From NCBI GenBank assembly GCA_017457105.1, contig JAFTIA010000074.1:1-35057 (forward strand): a stretch of DNA of 35,057 bases. The letters run 5' to 3'. The notes under the pieces were generated by a model. The model was not told the origin of the DNA. It searched no databases and saw only the letters and a list, made by a program, of their open reading frames with translations. This DNA comes from Lentisphaeria bacterium (GTDB lineage: Bacteria > Verrucomicrobiota > Lentisphaeria > Victivallales > Victivallaceae). A program made the translations under genes and the position numbers. This document shows, in pieces, positions 15,421-24,176 of this stretch. How positions within the stretch are numbered: position 1 is the stretch's first letter; each line of letters starts with the position of its first letter.

Positions 15421-17358
15421 ATGGCCGAAAACAACAATACACGACAGGAAAGACCCCGTGCCGGAAAAGCGGCATTGGTCTGGCTTGTTATTTTTCTTTT
15501 CATCGGGGCTTTGCTGATTTTCCGCACACCCGCTTCCGATAAACCGCAAGTCCTTCCCCAGTCTGAATTTGAGACATTGCTTGCCAGAGGGGACATTCTG
15601 GAAGCGGCAGTGACGCCGGAGAGCCCCCGGGTGCTGAATATTGAAGGAAAATTCTCCATCCGTACCGGAGCAGGGGAAAAAACTCCCCAGAAAAAAGTTT
15701 CTTTCCGTACCCGTGTGCTGGATTCGGACCGGCTGGATGCGCAGTTGGTCAAAGTGCCGAAGATGAATGTGGAGTCCGGAAACGACAACTGGTGGGCGTT
15801 GATCATTTCTGTTCTGCCGGTGCTTCTGGTGTTGATCGTGATCTATATTTTCACCTCCCGCCAGATCCGTCAGGCGGGGCGGGGTGCCATGGATTTCGGC
15901 AAAAGCCGTGCCAGAATGGTCACGCCGGATCAGTTGAATGTCAAATTTGACGACATTGCCGGGGCGGACGAAGCCAAGGAAGAGATCAAAGAGATCGTGG
16001 AATATTTGAAAGATCCGTTGAAATTCCAGATGGTGGGCGGCAAGATCCCCAAGGGGTGCTTGCTTGTGGGGAGTCCCGGGACCGGGAAAACACTGCTTGC
16101 CAAGGCCGTGGCGTGCGAAGCCGGTGTGCCGTTTTTCACCATCAGCGGGTCGGATTTTGTGGAAATGTTTGTGGGCGTGGGTGCAAGCCGTGTACGGGAT
16201 ATGTTTGAAGAAGCCCGGAAAAATACCCCCTGCCTTCTCTTTATTGACGAAATCGATGCCGTGGGCCGTTCCCGTTTTTCCGGCTGGGGCGGTGGTCACG
16301 ATGAGCGTGAACAGACATTGAATGCTCTGCTGGTGGAAATGGACGGGCTGGAAAGCAACCGTGCCGGTGTGATCGTTCTTGCCGCCACCAACCGGCCGGA
16401 TGTGCTGGATCCTGCTCTGCTGCGTCCGGGCCGTTTTGACCGGCGTGTGGTGATGGATCTGCCGGACATCAAGGGGCGGTTGCAGATTTTGACTGTGCAT
16501 GTAAAGAATATCCGTGTGGATGAATCCGTTGATCTGGAAGTCATTGCCCGCACTACGCCCGGATTCAGCGGGGCGGAACTGGCAAATCTGTGTAACGAAG
16601 CGGCTTTGCTGGCGGCACGGAACAATCGGGAAAAGGTCACGCAGGCAGATTTGGAATCTGCCCGGGACAATGTGTGCTACGGCCGTGAACGCCGGAGCCG
16701 GAAAGTGGTGGAGCGTGAACGGCGGCTGACGGCGTATCACGAAGCCGGTCATGCTCTGGTGGCTATGCTTTGTGAACATGCCACTCCCGTGCATAAAGTG
16801 ACTATCATTCCCCGCGGACAGGCGTTTCTGGGGGCAACTTTTATGATGCCCAAGGAAGATGTTTATACCAGAAGCAAACTGGAAATGCTGGACAGCATGG
16901 CGGTCTCCATGGGGGGCAGAGTGGCGGAAGAACTGATTTTCGGTGACATCACCACCGGTGCGGCTGCGGACATTGAACAGCTGACCCATATTGCCCGGGG
17001 GATGGTCTGTATTTACGGCATGTCCGAACTGGGGACGGTGCGTTATACCGATGCTCATGCCCAGGTGCATGTGCGGATCGATGCTCCCATGCCGGATGCT
17101 CTGGGGCCGGAAACCGCCCGGGAGATCGACCTGGCTATCCGCAGTCTTGCCAAAAATGCTCATGACCGGGCAAAGACTATGCTGGAAACCCATCGGGATA
17201 AACTGGAAAAGCTGGCGCTGGCTCTTCTGGAAAAGGAAACCATGGATATTGCCGAGATCGAAGAATTGCTGGATATGAAGCCTGTTACTGCCGGGGAAGA
17301 AGCTCCGGCGGAAACGGCTGCTGCCGAGGTCACGCCGGATGAAAGTCCTGCCGTCTGA
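15421..17358 (+). CDS. ftsH: ATP-dependent zinc metalloprotease FtsH
   Basis: A membrane-bound AAA+ protease for quality control and regulated turnover of membrane and cytoplasmic proteins. The 645-residue protein has two membrane helices (about 17-34 and 124-144) around a periplasmic domain, then the AAA domain with Walker A GSPGTGKT (217-224), Walker B LLFIDEID (272-279), pore motif MFVGVGAS and second region of homology [21 protein letters not shown]. The zinc site is HEAGH (440-444) with D517 as third ligand. Two small departures from the usual sequence are Walker A Ser for Pro/Ala at its second position and AADIEQ where NDIxQA is common; neither should abolish activity. An AGGAAAGG box precedes the ATG. 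No promoter is visible between the terminator and the start. Confidence 0.97.
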   Translation: MAENNNTRQERPRAGKAALVWLVIFLFIGALLIFRTPASDKPQVLPQSEFETLLARGDILEAAVTPESPRVLNIEGKFSIRTGAGEKTPQKKVSFRTRVLDSDRLDAQLVKVPKMNVESGNDNWWALIISVLPVLLVLIVIYIFTSRQIRQAGRGAMDFGKSRARMVTPDQLNVKFDDIAGADEAKEEIKEIVEYLKDPLKFQMVGGKIPKGCLLVGSPGTGKTLLAKAVACEAGVPFFTISGSDFVEMFVGVGASRVRDMFEEARKNTPCLLFIDEIDAVGRSRFSGWGGGHDEREQTLNALLVEMDGLESNRAGVIVLAATNRPDVLDPALLRPGRFDRRVVMDLPDIKGRLQILTVHVKNIRVDESVDLEVIARTTPGFSGAELANLCNEAALLAARNNREKVTQADLESARDNVCYGRERRSRKVVERERRLTAYHEAGHALVAMLCEHATPVHKVTIIPRGQAFLGATFMMPKEDVYTRSKLEMLDSMAVSMGGRVAEELIFGDITTGAAADIEQLTHIARGMVCIYGMSELGTVRYTDAHAQVHVRIDAPMPDALGPETAREIDLAIRSLAKNAHDRAKTMLETHRDKLEKLALALLEKETMDIAEIEELLDMKPVTAGEEAPAETAAAEVTPDESPAV

Positions 17359-17647
17359 AGCTGTTGCGCCGGATGGAAAAGGCGGAGCGTATGCGGATCT
17401 TCTGATCCAGCCCGGAGCATCGCGCACTGCGGTTGCGGGGGGATTGGACGGGCGGATCAAGATCGCTGTAGCGGCACCTCCGGTGGACGGCAAGGCCAAT
17501 GAGGTGCTTCTGCAATTTCTGAAGAAGAAACTGCATGTTCCCAAAGGCAGTTTGGAGATCATTTCCGGAGAGACCGGGCGGCGGAAGCGGGTCCGGGTGG
17601 GGATGAGTCCGGAGCTTCTGATGGAAAAATTATCGGAAGACGCTTGA
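17339..17647 (+). CDS. DUF167/UPF0235 (YggU-like) protein
   Basis: A small 102-residue protein of the YggU family: LLIQPGASRTAVAGGLDGRIKIAVAAPPVDGKANEVL is the hallmark block, followed by the ISGETGRRKRVRV strand. The family's function is unknown. The ATG lies 20 bases inside the ftsH coding end, so translation is coupled to ftsH. No terminator is visible after it; the ppi gene follows after 141 bases. Confidence 0.92.
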   Translation: MKVLPSEAVAPDGKGGAYADLLIQPGASRTAVAGGLDGRIKIAVAAPPVDGKANEVLLQFLKKKLHVPKGSLEIISGETGRRKRVRVGMSPELLMEKLSEDA

Positions 17648-17788
17648 ATTTTCCGGATCAAGGGTGTATTGGTACACCAGCAACTGCGGAAGGGGGGCGC
17701 ACAAAGTTGCCGGAAATCTGCCTTCGGAGGGGGCGTTTTCCGTAATCAGTAAAATGTAATAAGCCTCAAGAAAAATAAGGAAGGGTTG

Positions 17789-18928
17789 ATGATGAAAAAA
17801 ATGATGCTGATGTTGTCGGCGGTGCTGGGTGCTTCTGTGATGCTTTCCGGCGCTGATGCCAAAAAGCCTGCGGCCGCTCCGGCCAAAGAAGCGGCTCCTG
17901 TGATGAAGAGTGTAACGCTGGAGGAATTGACGGCCTCTCTTCCCAATGTTCTTGCAAAAATCGGCGGAAAAGATATTACCAAGGCGCAGTTTATCAATGA
18001 TTTCCTGCGTCCCCAGCTGCCCGGAGGGAAAATGCCTCCCATGCCGGAAGAACAGGCAAAGGAACAGATCAATCAGTTTGCCACCATGGCGGCCCCCATG
18101 CTGGTGAAGGGGTATGTGGATCAGCTGCTGCTGGAAGCTGACGCTGCCAAAGCCGGGTTCAAGCCCTCTGCGGAACTGGTGACCAAACTTTTCAAAGAAC
18201 AGTTTGCCAAGCTGCCTGCCCAGCAGAAGGAAATGCTGAAGATGCAGCTTCAGATCCAGAATAAAACGGAAGACAGTTACATCAAGGAACAGGCCGCCAA
18301 TGTGTCCGTGCAGAAAATGGCGGCTCTGCAGGCTTATATTGAAAAGGACATTGTCAGTAAGATCGTTATCAGCGATGCGGATATCAAGGCTTACTATGAC
18401 AAGAATGCCAAGCGTTTCACTGAACCGGCAGATTCGCAGGATGCCATTCGTGCCTCCCACATTCTGATTTCCGTCAAGAAGGATGCTTCCAAGGATGAAC
18501 TTGCCAAGGCGGAAGCCAAGGCGAAGGCTTTGATTGCAGAAATCAACAAGGCTCCGGATACTTTTGCGGCGGTGGCCGCCCGTGAAAGTGCCTGTCCCTC
18601 CAAGGCGCAGGGCGGTTCTCTGGGAGCGTTCCGTTCCGGCGAAATGGTTCCGGAATTTGAAAAGGCCGCCGGTGCTCTGAAGATCGGTACCATCAGTCAG
18701 ACTCCGGTGAAGACCAGTTTCGGTTATCACATCATCCGTCGTGAAGCATTGAATCAGGCGAAGGTCATTCCCTTTGAAAAGGTGAAGCCCCTGATCGCCA
18801 ATATGCTCAAGGGCGAAAAGACCCAGCAGGCGATTCAGGCGTTGATCGAGGCGGCGGAAAAGGCCAACAAGGTGGAAATTTTTGTCAAGAGTGCTGTTCA
18901 GGTTCCTGCGGCACCGGTAAAGAAGTAA
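17789..18928 (+). CDS. Exported parvulin-type peptidyl-prolyl isomerase (SurA/PrsA-like)
   Basis: A 379-residue exported foldase. Residues 1-24 are a signal peptide (KK, hydrophobic LMLSAVLGASVMLSG, cleavage after ADA), without a lipobox cysteine. A helical chaperone region with N-terminal ITKAQFINDFL follows, then one parvulin domain (about 210-320) with RASHILISVKKDAS, ACPSKAQGGSLGAFRSGEMVPEFEKAA and KTSFGYHIIRR, then a helical tail. In a Gram-negative cell it should help fold outer-membrane or periplasmic proteins. Adjacent ATGs at 17789 and 17792 follow GGAAGGG; the first is used. A possible TTGAAT-17-TATTGG promoter is at 17644-17672. Lys/Ala richness is typical of this family. Confidence 0.9.
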   Translation: MMKKMMLMLSAVLGASVMLSGADAKKPAAAPAKEAAPVMKSVTLEELTASLPNVLAKIGGKDITKAQFINDFLRPQLPGGKMPPMPEEQAKEQINQFATMAAPMLVKGYVDQLLLEADAAKAGFKPSAELVTKLFKEQFAKLPAQQKEMLKMQLQIQNKTEDSYIKEQAANVSVQKMAALQAYIEKDIVSKIVISDADIKAYYDKNAKRFTEPADSQDAIRASHILISVKKDASKDELAKAEAKAKALIAEINKAPDTFAAVAARESACPSKAQGGSLGAFRSGEMVPEFEKAAGALKIGTISQTPVKTSFGYHIIRREALNQAKVIPFEKVKPLIANMLKGEKTQQAIQALIEAAEKANKVEIFVKSAVQVPAAPVKK

Positions 18929-18940
18929 TCTGTCTGCATT

Positions 18941-19750
18941 ATGAGCAGCGGGACGGACGATCTTTTCAGCTGGGCAGACCATCTGCCGGAGGAGGAGACT
19001 GTCCGGCCTGTGCCGTCACGGGCGGTGGTACATTATCAGCGGCTTCGTCAGGCTGCGCTGGCTTTTCTGGCAGCGCGTGAGCCGGATGCGCTGGCGGTGA
19101 ATGTGCCGCCGCGTTTTCGTAATTACAAGGTGGCGGCGGCCGCATTCTGGCGGCGGCAGACCGGCCGGAACCGGCTGGTGGAGGAAACGGCAGTCGTTCA
19201 GGTATTTGACCGGCATGACCGCTGTTTTGCGGAGTGCGCAGACAGGCAGAAACTGGTGGATGCCATCCATTCTCTCCGGGAGGAACGGGAAAAACTGGAA
19301 GCGGAGATCCGGGAAACGGAACCCCATCTGGCAGATACGGACTGCCTTTTTGCGGAATACCGTACCTGGCGTTACCGGGAAAGTGAAAATCCGGCATACC
19401 GCAAATTGTGCCGGAAACTGGATGCTCTTTTAAGGACACTTTACCGGGGAAGCCGTCTGGAACGGGTTCGCCGTGCGGAGTGTGCGGACAGGCTTTATCT
19501 GGCGGTTCCCGCTCATGTAATGGATCCCGATGAACTGGGGGAAGAGTGGGGGCTGATTTATGTTTATCCGGATGGGCGCACGGAGCTGATCCGGGAAGCG
19601 GAAAAATTGCCCTGTTCTGCAGAGGCGAGGGCGCATCTGGCTCTGAATATAGCGTCTGCGGCAAAAGCGAATGTATTATTCAGCAACGGGGTGAGCGGCA
19701 GCCGCCGTTATTACCGCTGCACCCGTTTGCCGAAAAGGCGGCGGAAATAG
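18941..19750 (+). CDS. Conserved-looking protein of unknown function with a central coiled coil
   Basis: Not recognised with confidence. The 269-residue protein is highly charged, with no signal peptide or membrane span. Three parts can be seen: an N-terminal region with LAVNVPPRFRNYKVAAAAFW, a central coiled coil (about 108-132, LREEREKLEAEIRETE) followed by a DCLFAEYRTWRYRESENPAYRKL segment, and a C-terminal block ADRLYLAVPAHVMDPDELGEEWGLIYVYPDG. The last block loosely resembles the end of MmcB-like restriction-endonuclease-fold proteins, but no clear PD-(D/E)xK active site is visible. The start lacks a clear ribosome binding site; it lies 12 bases after the ppi gene and 15 before the acyltransferase gene, so it is part of their operon. 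Confidence 0.7.
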   Translation: MSSGTDDLFSWADHLPEEETVRPVPSRAVVHYQRLRQAALAFLAAREPDALAVNVPPRFRNYKVAAAAFWRRQTGRNRLVEETAVVQVFDRHDRCFAECADRQKLVDAIHSLREEREKLEAEIRETEPHLADTDCLFAEYRTWRYRESENPAYRKLCRKLDALLRTLYRGSRLERVRRAECADRLYLAVPAHVMDPDELGEEWGLIYVYPDGRTELIREAEKLPCSAEARAHLALNIASAAKANVLFSNGVSGSRRYYRCTRLPKRRRK

Positions 19751-19765
19751 GATTTAGGGTGAAGA

Positions 19766-20761
19766 ATGGGGAAGAAGATCGTTTGGCTTCTGCAATATTG
19801 GATTATTTTGATCCCGTATGCTTTGATCCGGGTTTTGCCTTATGGCGGGATCCGTATTCTGGCAAAATGGGGCAGTGCGGCATTTTTCCTGATTCCCTCC
19901 TGCCGGAAACTGGTGCTTGCCAATATCCGCTGTGCCATGCCGGAATTGCCGGAAACGGAAGTGCGCCGTATCGGCAGGGAGAGTGCCTTTCACCTTTGCA
20001 TGAATCTGCTTGAATTTATCTGGGTCCACGGGGAGCCGGAACGGATCGAGCGGTGTTACGATCTGGGGGAGGAAACCGGCGCAAAATTGCGTGTCCATGT
20101 GGCGGCGAAAGAGCGGGTGTTGTTTGTCAACCCCCATCTGGGCAGCTGGGAAGCCTCCGGGGTCATGGCTCCTTATTACGGTAATGTAGATCTGGTGGCG
20201 GTGGCCAAGCCGGTCCGCAATCCTTATCTGAATAAACTTCTCAATGAATCCGGCCGGGAAAAGTGCAAGGGGCTCCGGATCATTTTTTCCAAAGGGGCGA
20301 TCCGTGCGGCGATCAGTGCTTTGCGGGAAGGCTGCGGGATCGGGCTTTTGATCGACCAGAATACCCGAGTGCGTGACGGGGGATGTTTTGTAAACTTTTT
20401 CGGATTGCCGGTCACTTCCAGCAAATCCCCTGCCAGCTTGAAGCGTTTCTGTGATGCGAACAACATTCCTGCCGTGATCGCTTACGGGACATCCATCCGT
20501 GAGGCGGATGGCAAAATCCATGCCAAAATGGAATATCTTCCCAAACCTTTTGATGAATATGAAAATGACGAAGCGGTTTTGCAGGCATTGATGGATCTTT
20601 CGGAAAAATACATCCGCCGTTATCCGGAACAGTATTTGTGGTTTTATCACCGTTTTCAGAATATTCCGGCGGGGATCCCGGAAGAAGTGCGCCGCCGCTA
20701 TCCCTATTATGCGGCAGAACCTCCGCCCTCATTCTATGATAAGCGGGCAAAGAATCAATAA
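19766..20761 (+). CDS. Lipid A biosynthesis-type lauroyl acyltransferase (LpxL/HtrB family)
   Basis: A 331-residue inner-membrane acyltransferase of the LpxL/LpxM family, which adds secondary acyl chains to Kdo-lipid A precursors. An N-terminal hydrophobic segment (about 5-24) anchors it. The catalytic HX4E motif is H124-LGSW-E129, followed by AVAKPVRNPYLNKLLNESG, the LIDQN motif and VNFFGLPVTSSKSPASLKRF. It implies a Gram-negative envelope with lipid A. It is followed after three bases by a GT-C glycosyltransferase, which also points to envelope glycolipid work. The specific acyl donor or position cannot be told. Confidence 0.9.
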   Translation: MGKKIVWLLQYWIILIPYALIRVLPYGGIRILAKWGSAAFFLIPSCRKLVLANIRCAMPELPETEVRRIGRESAFHLCMNLLEFIWVHGEPERIERCYDLGEETGAKLRVHVAAKERVLFVNPHLGSWEASGVMAPYYGNVDLVAVAKPVRNPYLNKLLNESGREKCKGLRIIFSKGAIRAAISALREGCGIGLLIDQNTRVRDGGCFVNFFGLPVTSSKSPASLKRFCDANNIPAVIAYGTSIREADGKIHAKMEYLPKPFDEYENDEAVLQALMDLSEKYIRRYPEQYLWFYHRFQNIPAGIPEEVRRRYPYYAAEPPPSFYDKRAKNQ

Positions 20762-20764
20762 CAC

Positions 20765-22342
20765 ATGAGTGTACGGACGCGCCAGTTTTTGCTTTACAGT
20801 GCAATGATCGTGGTTCTTGCGCTGTGTCTGCGCCTTCCATGGCTGTATAATGCGCTGGAGTATGATGAACTCTGGTCTTTGCAGAATTATGCGCCGCTTT
20901 CCATCGGACAGATCCTCACGGATCTTGGACTTCCCAATAATCACCCGTTGAACAGTTTGTGGTTGAAGATCGTTGCGGGGTGGGACAGCCGGGTGCTTCT
21001 GCGGTTCCATTCCCTGCTGGCCGGACTGGGAACGGTGATTGCAGGGGGATGGTTTTCTTTGTACTATTTCCGGAGCCGCAGGGCGGCACTGGGGGCGATG
21101 TTGTGTCTGGCGATTTCCATGCCGCTTGCGGCATACAGTCAGGCGGCGAGGGGATACAGTCTGCAAACATTTTTTATCACACTTTTTGCGTTGAGTGCCG
21201 TTGCTTTGCAGCCCCGGTTCCGGGGGAAGGGGTGGTTGTCGTATCTGCCGGTTTGCGGGATCCTTTTTTCCGGAGTCTGTGCGATCTGGAGTTTATCCAG
21301 CTCCGCCTTGTTTCTTTTTCCCATTGCACTGGCGGCGGTATGGCAGCTTTTTCTGCGTTGGAAAAAAGGGGAAAAGGATCGGTCCGGGGTGGCCGCTTTG
21401 GCGGTGTTCGGCATTTTTACCCTGATTTGGTACGGGAGTTTATGGCAGGTCATGCGGGGGGCGCAGGGCTGGGCGGATCCTGTTACCGGAGTCGGAATGT
21501 ATGCCGCATGGATTTGGAAAACCTTTATGGAACTGGGATTTCCTGTGGTGCTGTTTCTTCTTTTGGCACTGTACCGGAAAAACCGCTTGATCGCTTTTGC
21601 CGTTTTGCTTCCTGTTTTGATGGAAGCCGGAACCAATCTTGCGGGGACACGGGTGCATCTGCCGCTGGTTCCCGGATTGGCGGCCATGACCGGGTATGCG
21701 GCAAGCCGTTTCCGGCGTTGGGGCTGGATTTTGCTGGCGGTCTTTGCAATGGGTTCTTTCAGCCAGAGAGCGTTCTGGACGGCGACGGATTGGTACAAGT
21801 TGTTTGACGAAGCAAAAAGTCTGCCGGAGAATCATCTGGTGCTGTACAGTGCCACATCCGGCTATCCTCTGGCGGAAAACAACGGCAATCCGGCGATGAT
21901 CGACTTTGTGCGGCGTTTGCAGTATTCCGGAAAAGATTGCACGCTTGTACTGGTGGGGAGTCCCGTTCTGAATGGTGTGGATGCTCAAGGCCGGGAACAG
22001 GAGATCGTGCCGGTCACCGGACAGCCGTTCCGGCTGGGCGGAGAAAATGCGTGGCGGGTAAAGGTGAGCCGGTGTGATCGGGCTCCTGCAAAAGGGGATT
22101 ATCTTCTGGCGGTGGTTCCTCCTGTGAGGCCGGAGATTGCCATCGGTCTGATGCGGCAGATGAGCAAATGCGGTCCCGGTTGGCAGTTGAACGGTTGGCT
22201 GACCCGGGATATTTTCCAGAACGGGCGGCCCTTTCTGTACCGCCTTGCCCTGTTCCGGGTGGAGAAGCCGGAAAAGCTTGACTCCGCACTGCTGAAAATG
22301 CCCCCGCAAATCCTGACACTGTATCACATCCCGGGAAAATAA
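20765..22342 (+). CDS. Polytopic GT-C fold glycosyltransferase (GT39/ArnT-like)
   Basis: The 525-residue protein has about ten hydrophobic spans in the N-terminal 340 residues and a soluble C-terminal domain. The first extracytoplasmic loop has the acidic pair D34-E35 in EYDELWSLQNY, as in the PMT/ArnT (GT39/GT83) family, followed by GLPNNHPLNSLWLKI. Such enzymes move a sugar from a polyprenyl-phosphate donor to protein, lipid A or another acceptor outside the inner membrane. The acyltransferase gene just upstream makes a lipid acceptor plausible; this is inference. Start ATG 20765 has only a weak ribosome binding site. Confidence 0.78.
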   Translation: MSVRTRQFLLYSAMIVVLALCLRLPWLYNALEYDELWSLQNYAPLSIGQILTDLGLPNNHPLNSLWLKIVAGWDSRVLLRFHSLLAGLGTVIAGGWFSLYYFRSRRAALGAMLCLAISMPLAAYSQAARGYSLQTFFITLFALSAVALQPRFRGKGWLSYLPVCGILFSGVCAIWSLSSSALFLFPIALAAVWQLFLRWKKGEKDRSGVAALAVFGIFTLIWYGSLWQVMRGAQGWADPVTGVGMYAAWIWKTFMELGFPVVLFLLLALYRKNRLIAFAVLLPVLMEAGTNLAGTRVHLPLVPGLAAMTGYAASRFRRWGWILLAVFAMGSFSQRAFWTATDWYKLFDEAKSLPENHLVLYSATSGYPLAENNGNPAMIDFVRRLQYSGKDCTLVLVGSPVLNGVDAQGREQEIVPVTGQPFRLGGENAWRVKVSRCDRAPAKGDYLLAVVPPVRPEIAIGLMRQMSKCGPGWQLNGWLTRDIFQNGRPFLYRLALFRVEKPEKLDSALLKMPPQILTLYHIPGK

Positions 22343-22343
22343 A

Positions 22344-22829
22344 ATGAGCCGTGCCGCAAGAACACCCATGGATATTGCGCTGGATCTGCTGGCAAGAAGG
22401 GGCTATTCCGCAAAGGAGATGACACAGCGTTTGCGGAAGGCCGGAATGGCGCCGGAGCTGGCGGATGAAGTGACAGGGGAATGTATCCGTCTGGGGTTGA
22501 TCAATGATGAAATGTACGCCCGGGATTATGCGGAGGTGCTGGCGAACCGGGGGCTTGGCGGACGGCGGATCCGGCAGGAACTTTCCCGGCGTGGCGTAGC
22601 GGAATTTGCCGGGGATGCGGTGGAAGAACTTTCGGAAAGTGAAACAGACCGTGCCTTGCTGGCGGCGCGGGGGAAAATGCGGCTGATCCCGCCGGCAGAC
22701 CCTCCATTGAAAAAGCGGCAGAAACTGTATCGTTTTTTAAGTTCCCGGGGATTTTCGCCGGATGTGATTTTTCAAACGGTGGATGCGGTTTTGCATGAAG
22801 TTGATGAAGAAGAAGAAAATTCCTTCTGA
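22344..22829 (+). CDS. recX: Regulatory protein RecX
   Basis: A 161-residue, all-helical protein of the RecX family, which binds RecA filaments and limits recombinase activity. The three-helix repeat pattern is clear: ALDLLARRGYSAKEMTQRLRKAG, then LINDEMYARDYAEVLANRGLGGRRIRQELSRRGV, then LYRFLSSRGFSPDVIFQTVDAV. It starts one base after the glycosyltransferase stop. recA is not in the window, so the usual recA-recX linkage is absent. The C-terminus is acidic (EVDEEEEN). Confidence 0.92.
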   Translation: MSRAARTPMDIALDLLARRGYSAKEMTQRLRKAGMAPELADEVTGECIRLGLINDEMYARDYAEVLANRGLGGRRIRQELSRRGVAEFAGDAVEELSESETDRALLAARGKMRLIPPADPPLKKRQKLYRFLSSRGFSPDVIFQTVDAVLHEVDEEEENSF

Positions 22830-22834
22830 TACAG

Positions 22835-22862
22835 TGGAAAATCCTGCAAGATGTGATATATT
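22835..22862 (+). promoter_or_regulatory. Probable promoter of the KAS-glnS operon
   Basis: TGGAAA (22835-22840), a 16-bp spacer, then TATATT (22857-22862). It gives a leader of about 45 bases. The -35 is weaker than in the other promoters here. Confidence 0.5.
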
Positions 22863-22913
22863 ACTGTATGTTGGTTCAGGATAAAATTTACAAATATTTT
22901 GGAGAAAGCGATA

Positions 22914-24155
22914 ATGGAAAAGGTCTTCATTACCGGTCGCGGATTGGTCACTCCTCTGGGGAATGGCCTGGCGGTCAATGAAGCGGCACTCCGTTCCGGA
23001 GTGTCCGGTATCGTGCAGGTCCCGGAATTTATTGAGCAGGGATTGGATAGTATTGTAGGCGGTATGTCGGATGAAAATCCGCCGCTGGGCGATCTGGTGG
23101 ATCGCAAGAAAATGCGGTATTGCCCTCCGGTCGCCGCCATGAGTGTTTATGCGGTGAATGAGGCTTTGAACGAGGCGGGGATCTCCCGGGAAGCTCTTGC
23201 CGGATACCGGGTGGCTCTGATCGGCGGCACTGCCACCGGGTACAACCGGGAGGTTTATGGAGAAGCCTCCAAATATATCGGGAGCGACAAGCGTTTGCGG
23301 GTGGTGAATCTTTACAGTGTCCCCCGGGTCATGCCGTCTTCGGCGATCTCCAATCTTTCTCTGATCTTCGGGATCAAGGGGGAAACTTACGATATTTCTG
23401 CGGCGTGTGCCAGCGGTGCCATTTCCATTATTGTCGGGACCCGGCTGATCCGTTCCGGGATGTACGATATGGTGATCGCCGGTGGAGCGGAATCTCTGGA
23501 TTGGGTGACGGCTCTGGGGTTCAATGCCATCCGGGCCCTCTCCCGCAAATACAATGATGATCCCGCCCGGGCGAGCCGCCCCTTTGACCGGGGGCGTGAC
23601 GGGTTTGTGCTGGCGGGCGGTGCCGGATATGTGGTGCTGGAATCCGAACGGAGTGTCAAGGCCCGCGGGGCCCGTCCCATCAGTGAGGTGATGGGGGTGG
23701 CATCCAACAGCAATGGTATTGACATGGTGGTTCCGGATGCTGCAAGCTGTGCGGAAGTGATGCTGGAATCTGTGAAAGATGCCGGATTGAAGCCGGAAGA
23801 CATCGGTTACATCAATACCCACGGGACGGCGACTCCGGTGGGCGACCCGGTGGAAATGAGTGCCATCAAGTCTGTTTTCGGCGGTATCCCTGCGATCAAC
23901 AGCACTAAATCCCAGACGGGGCACATGGTGGGTGCCACGGGGGCGGCGGAGATCATTTTCTCCTCCATGATGCTGGAAAAACATTATTTGTCCCGTTCCG
24001 TCAATCTGGAAGATCCGGAACCGGATTTCAGCTGGGCGGATCTTCTGACCGAATACCGGGAAGGGACAAGTGTCCGTTATGCGTTGTCCAACAGTTTTGC
24101 CTTCGGCGGATCCAATGCCAGCGTAGTCATCGGTGACTGTGGTACCGGGATGTAA
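22914..24155 (+). CDS. Beta-ketoacyl-ACP synthase (FabF/FabB-type)
   Basis: A condensing enzyme of fatty acid elongation, 413 residues. The Cys-His-His triad is C165 (SAACASGA), H303 (NTHGTATPVGD) and H337 (KSQTGHMVGATGA). Other family marks are GRGLVTPLG, SRPFDRGRDGFVLAGGAG and SNSFAFGGSNAS. The H337 context and overall length fit KAS I/II; which of the two is not certain. It could also serve a specialised lipid pathway, because no ACP, fabD or fabG is nearby. ATG 22914 is chosen over an upstream TTG because the GGAG box at 22901 lies nine bases before it. It heads the run continuing with glnS. Confidence 0.92.
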   Translation: MEKVFITGRGLVTPLGNGLAVNEAALRSGVSGIVQVPEFIEQGLDSIVGGMSDENPPLGDLVDRKKMRYCPPVAAMSVYAVNEALNEAGISREALAGYRVALIGGTATGYNREVYGEASKYIGSDKRLRVVNLYSVPRVMPSSAISNLSLIFGIKGETYDISAACASGAISIIVGTRLIRSGMYDMVIAGGAESLDWVTALGFNAIRALSRKYNDDPARASRPFDRGRDGFVLAGGAGYVVLESERSVKARGARPISEVMGVASNSNGIDMVVPDAASCAEVMLESVKDAGLKPEDIGYINTHGTATPVGDPVEMSAIKSVFGGIPAINSTKSQTGHMVGATGAAEIIFSSMMLEKHYLSRSVNLEDPEPDFSWADLLTEYREGTSVRYALSNSFAFGGSNASVVIGDCGTGM

Positions 24156-24176
24156 TTTTCAGAAAGAGTGAAGAAT

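Noticed and set aside
15397-17661. A 754-codon minus-strand frame opposite ftsH
   Set aside because: It is an antisense shadow of a codon-biased gene with no recognisable protein features.
17700-17740. A terminator from the CCTTCGGAGG hairpin before the ppi gene
   Set aside because: The stem is only three to four base pairs and the T-run is short.
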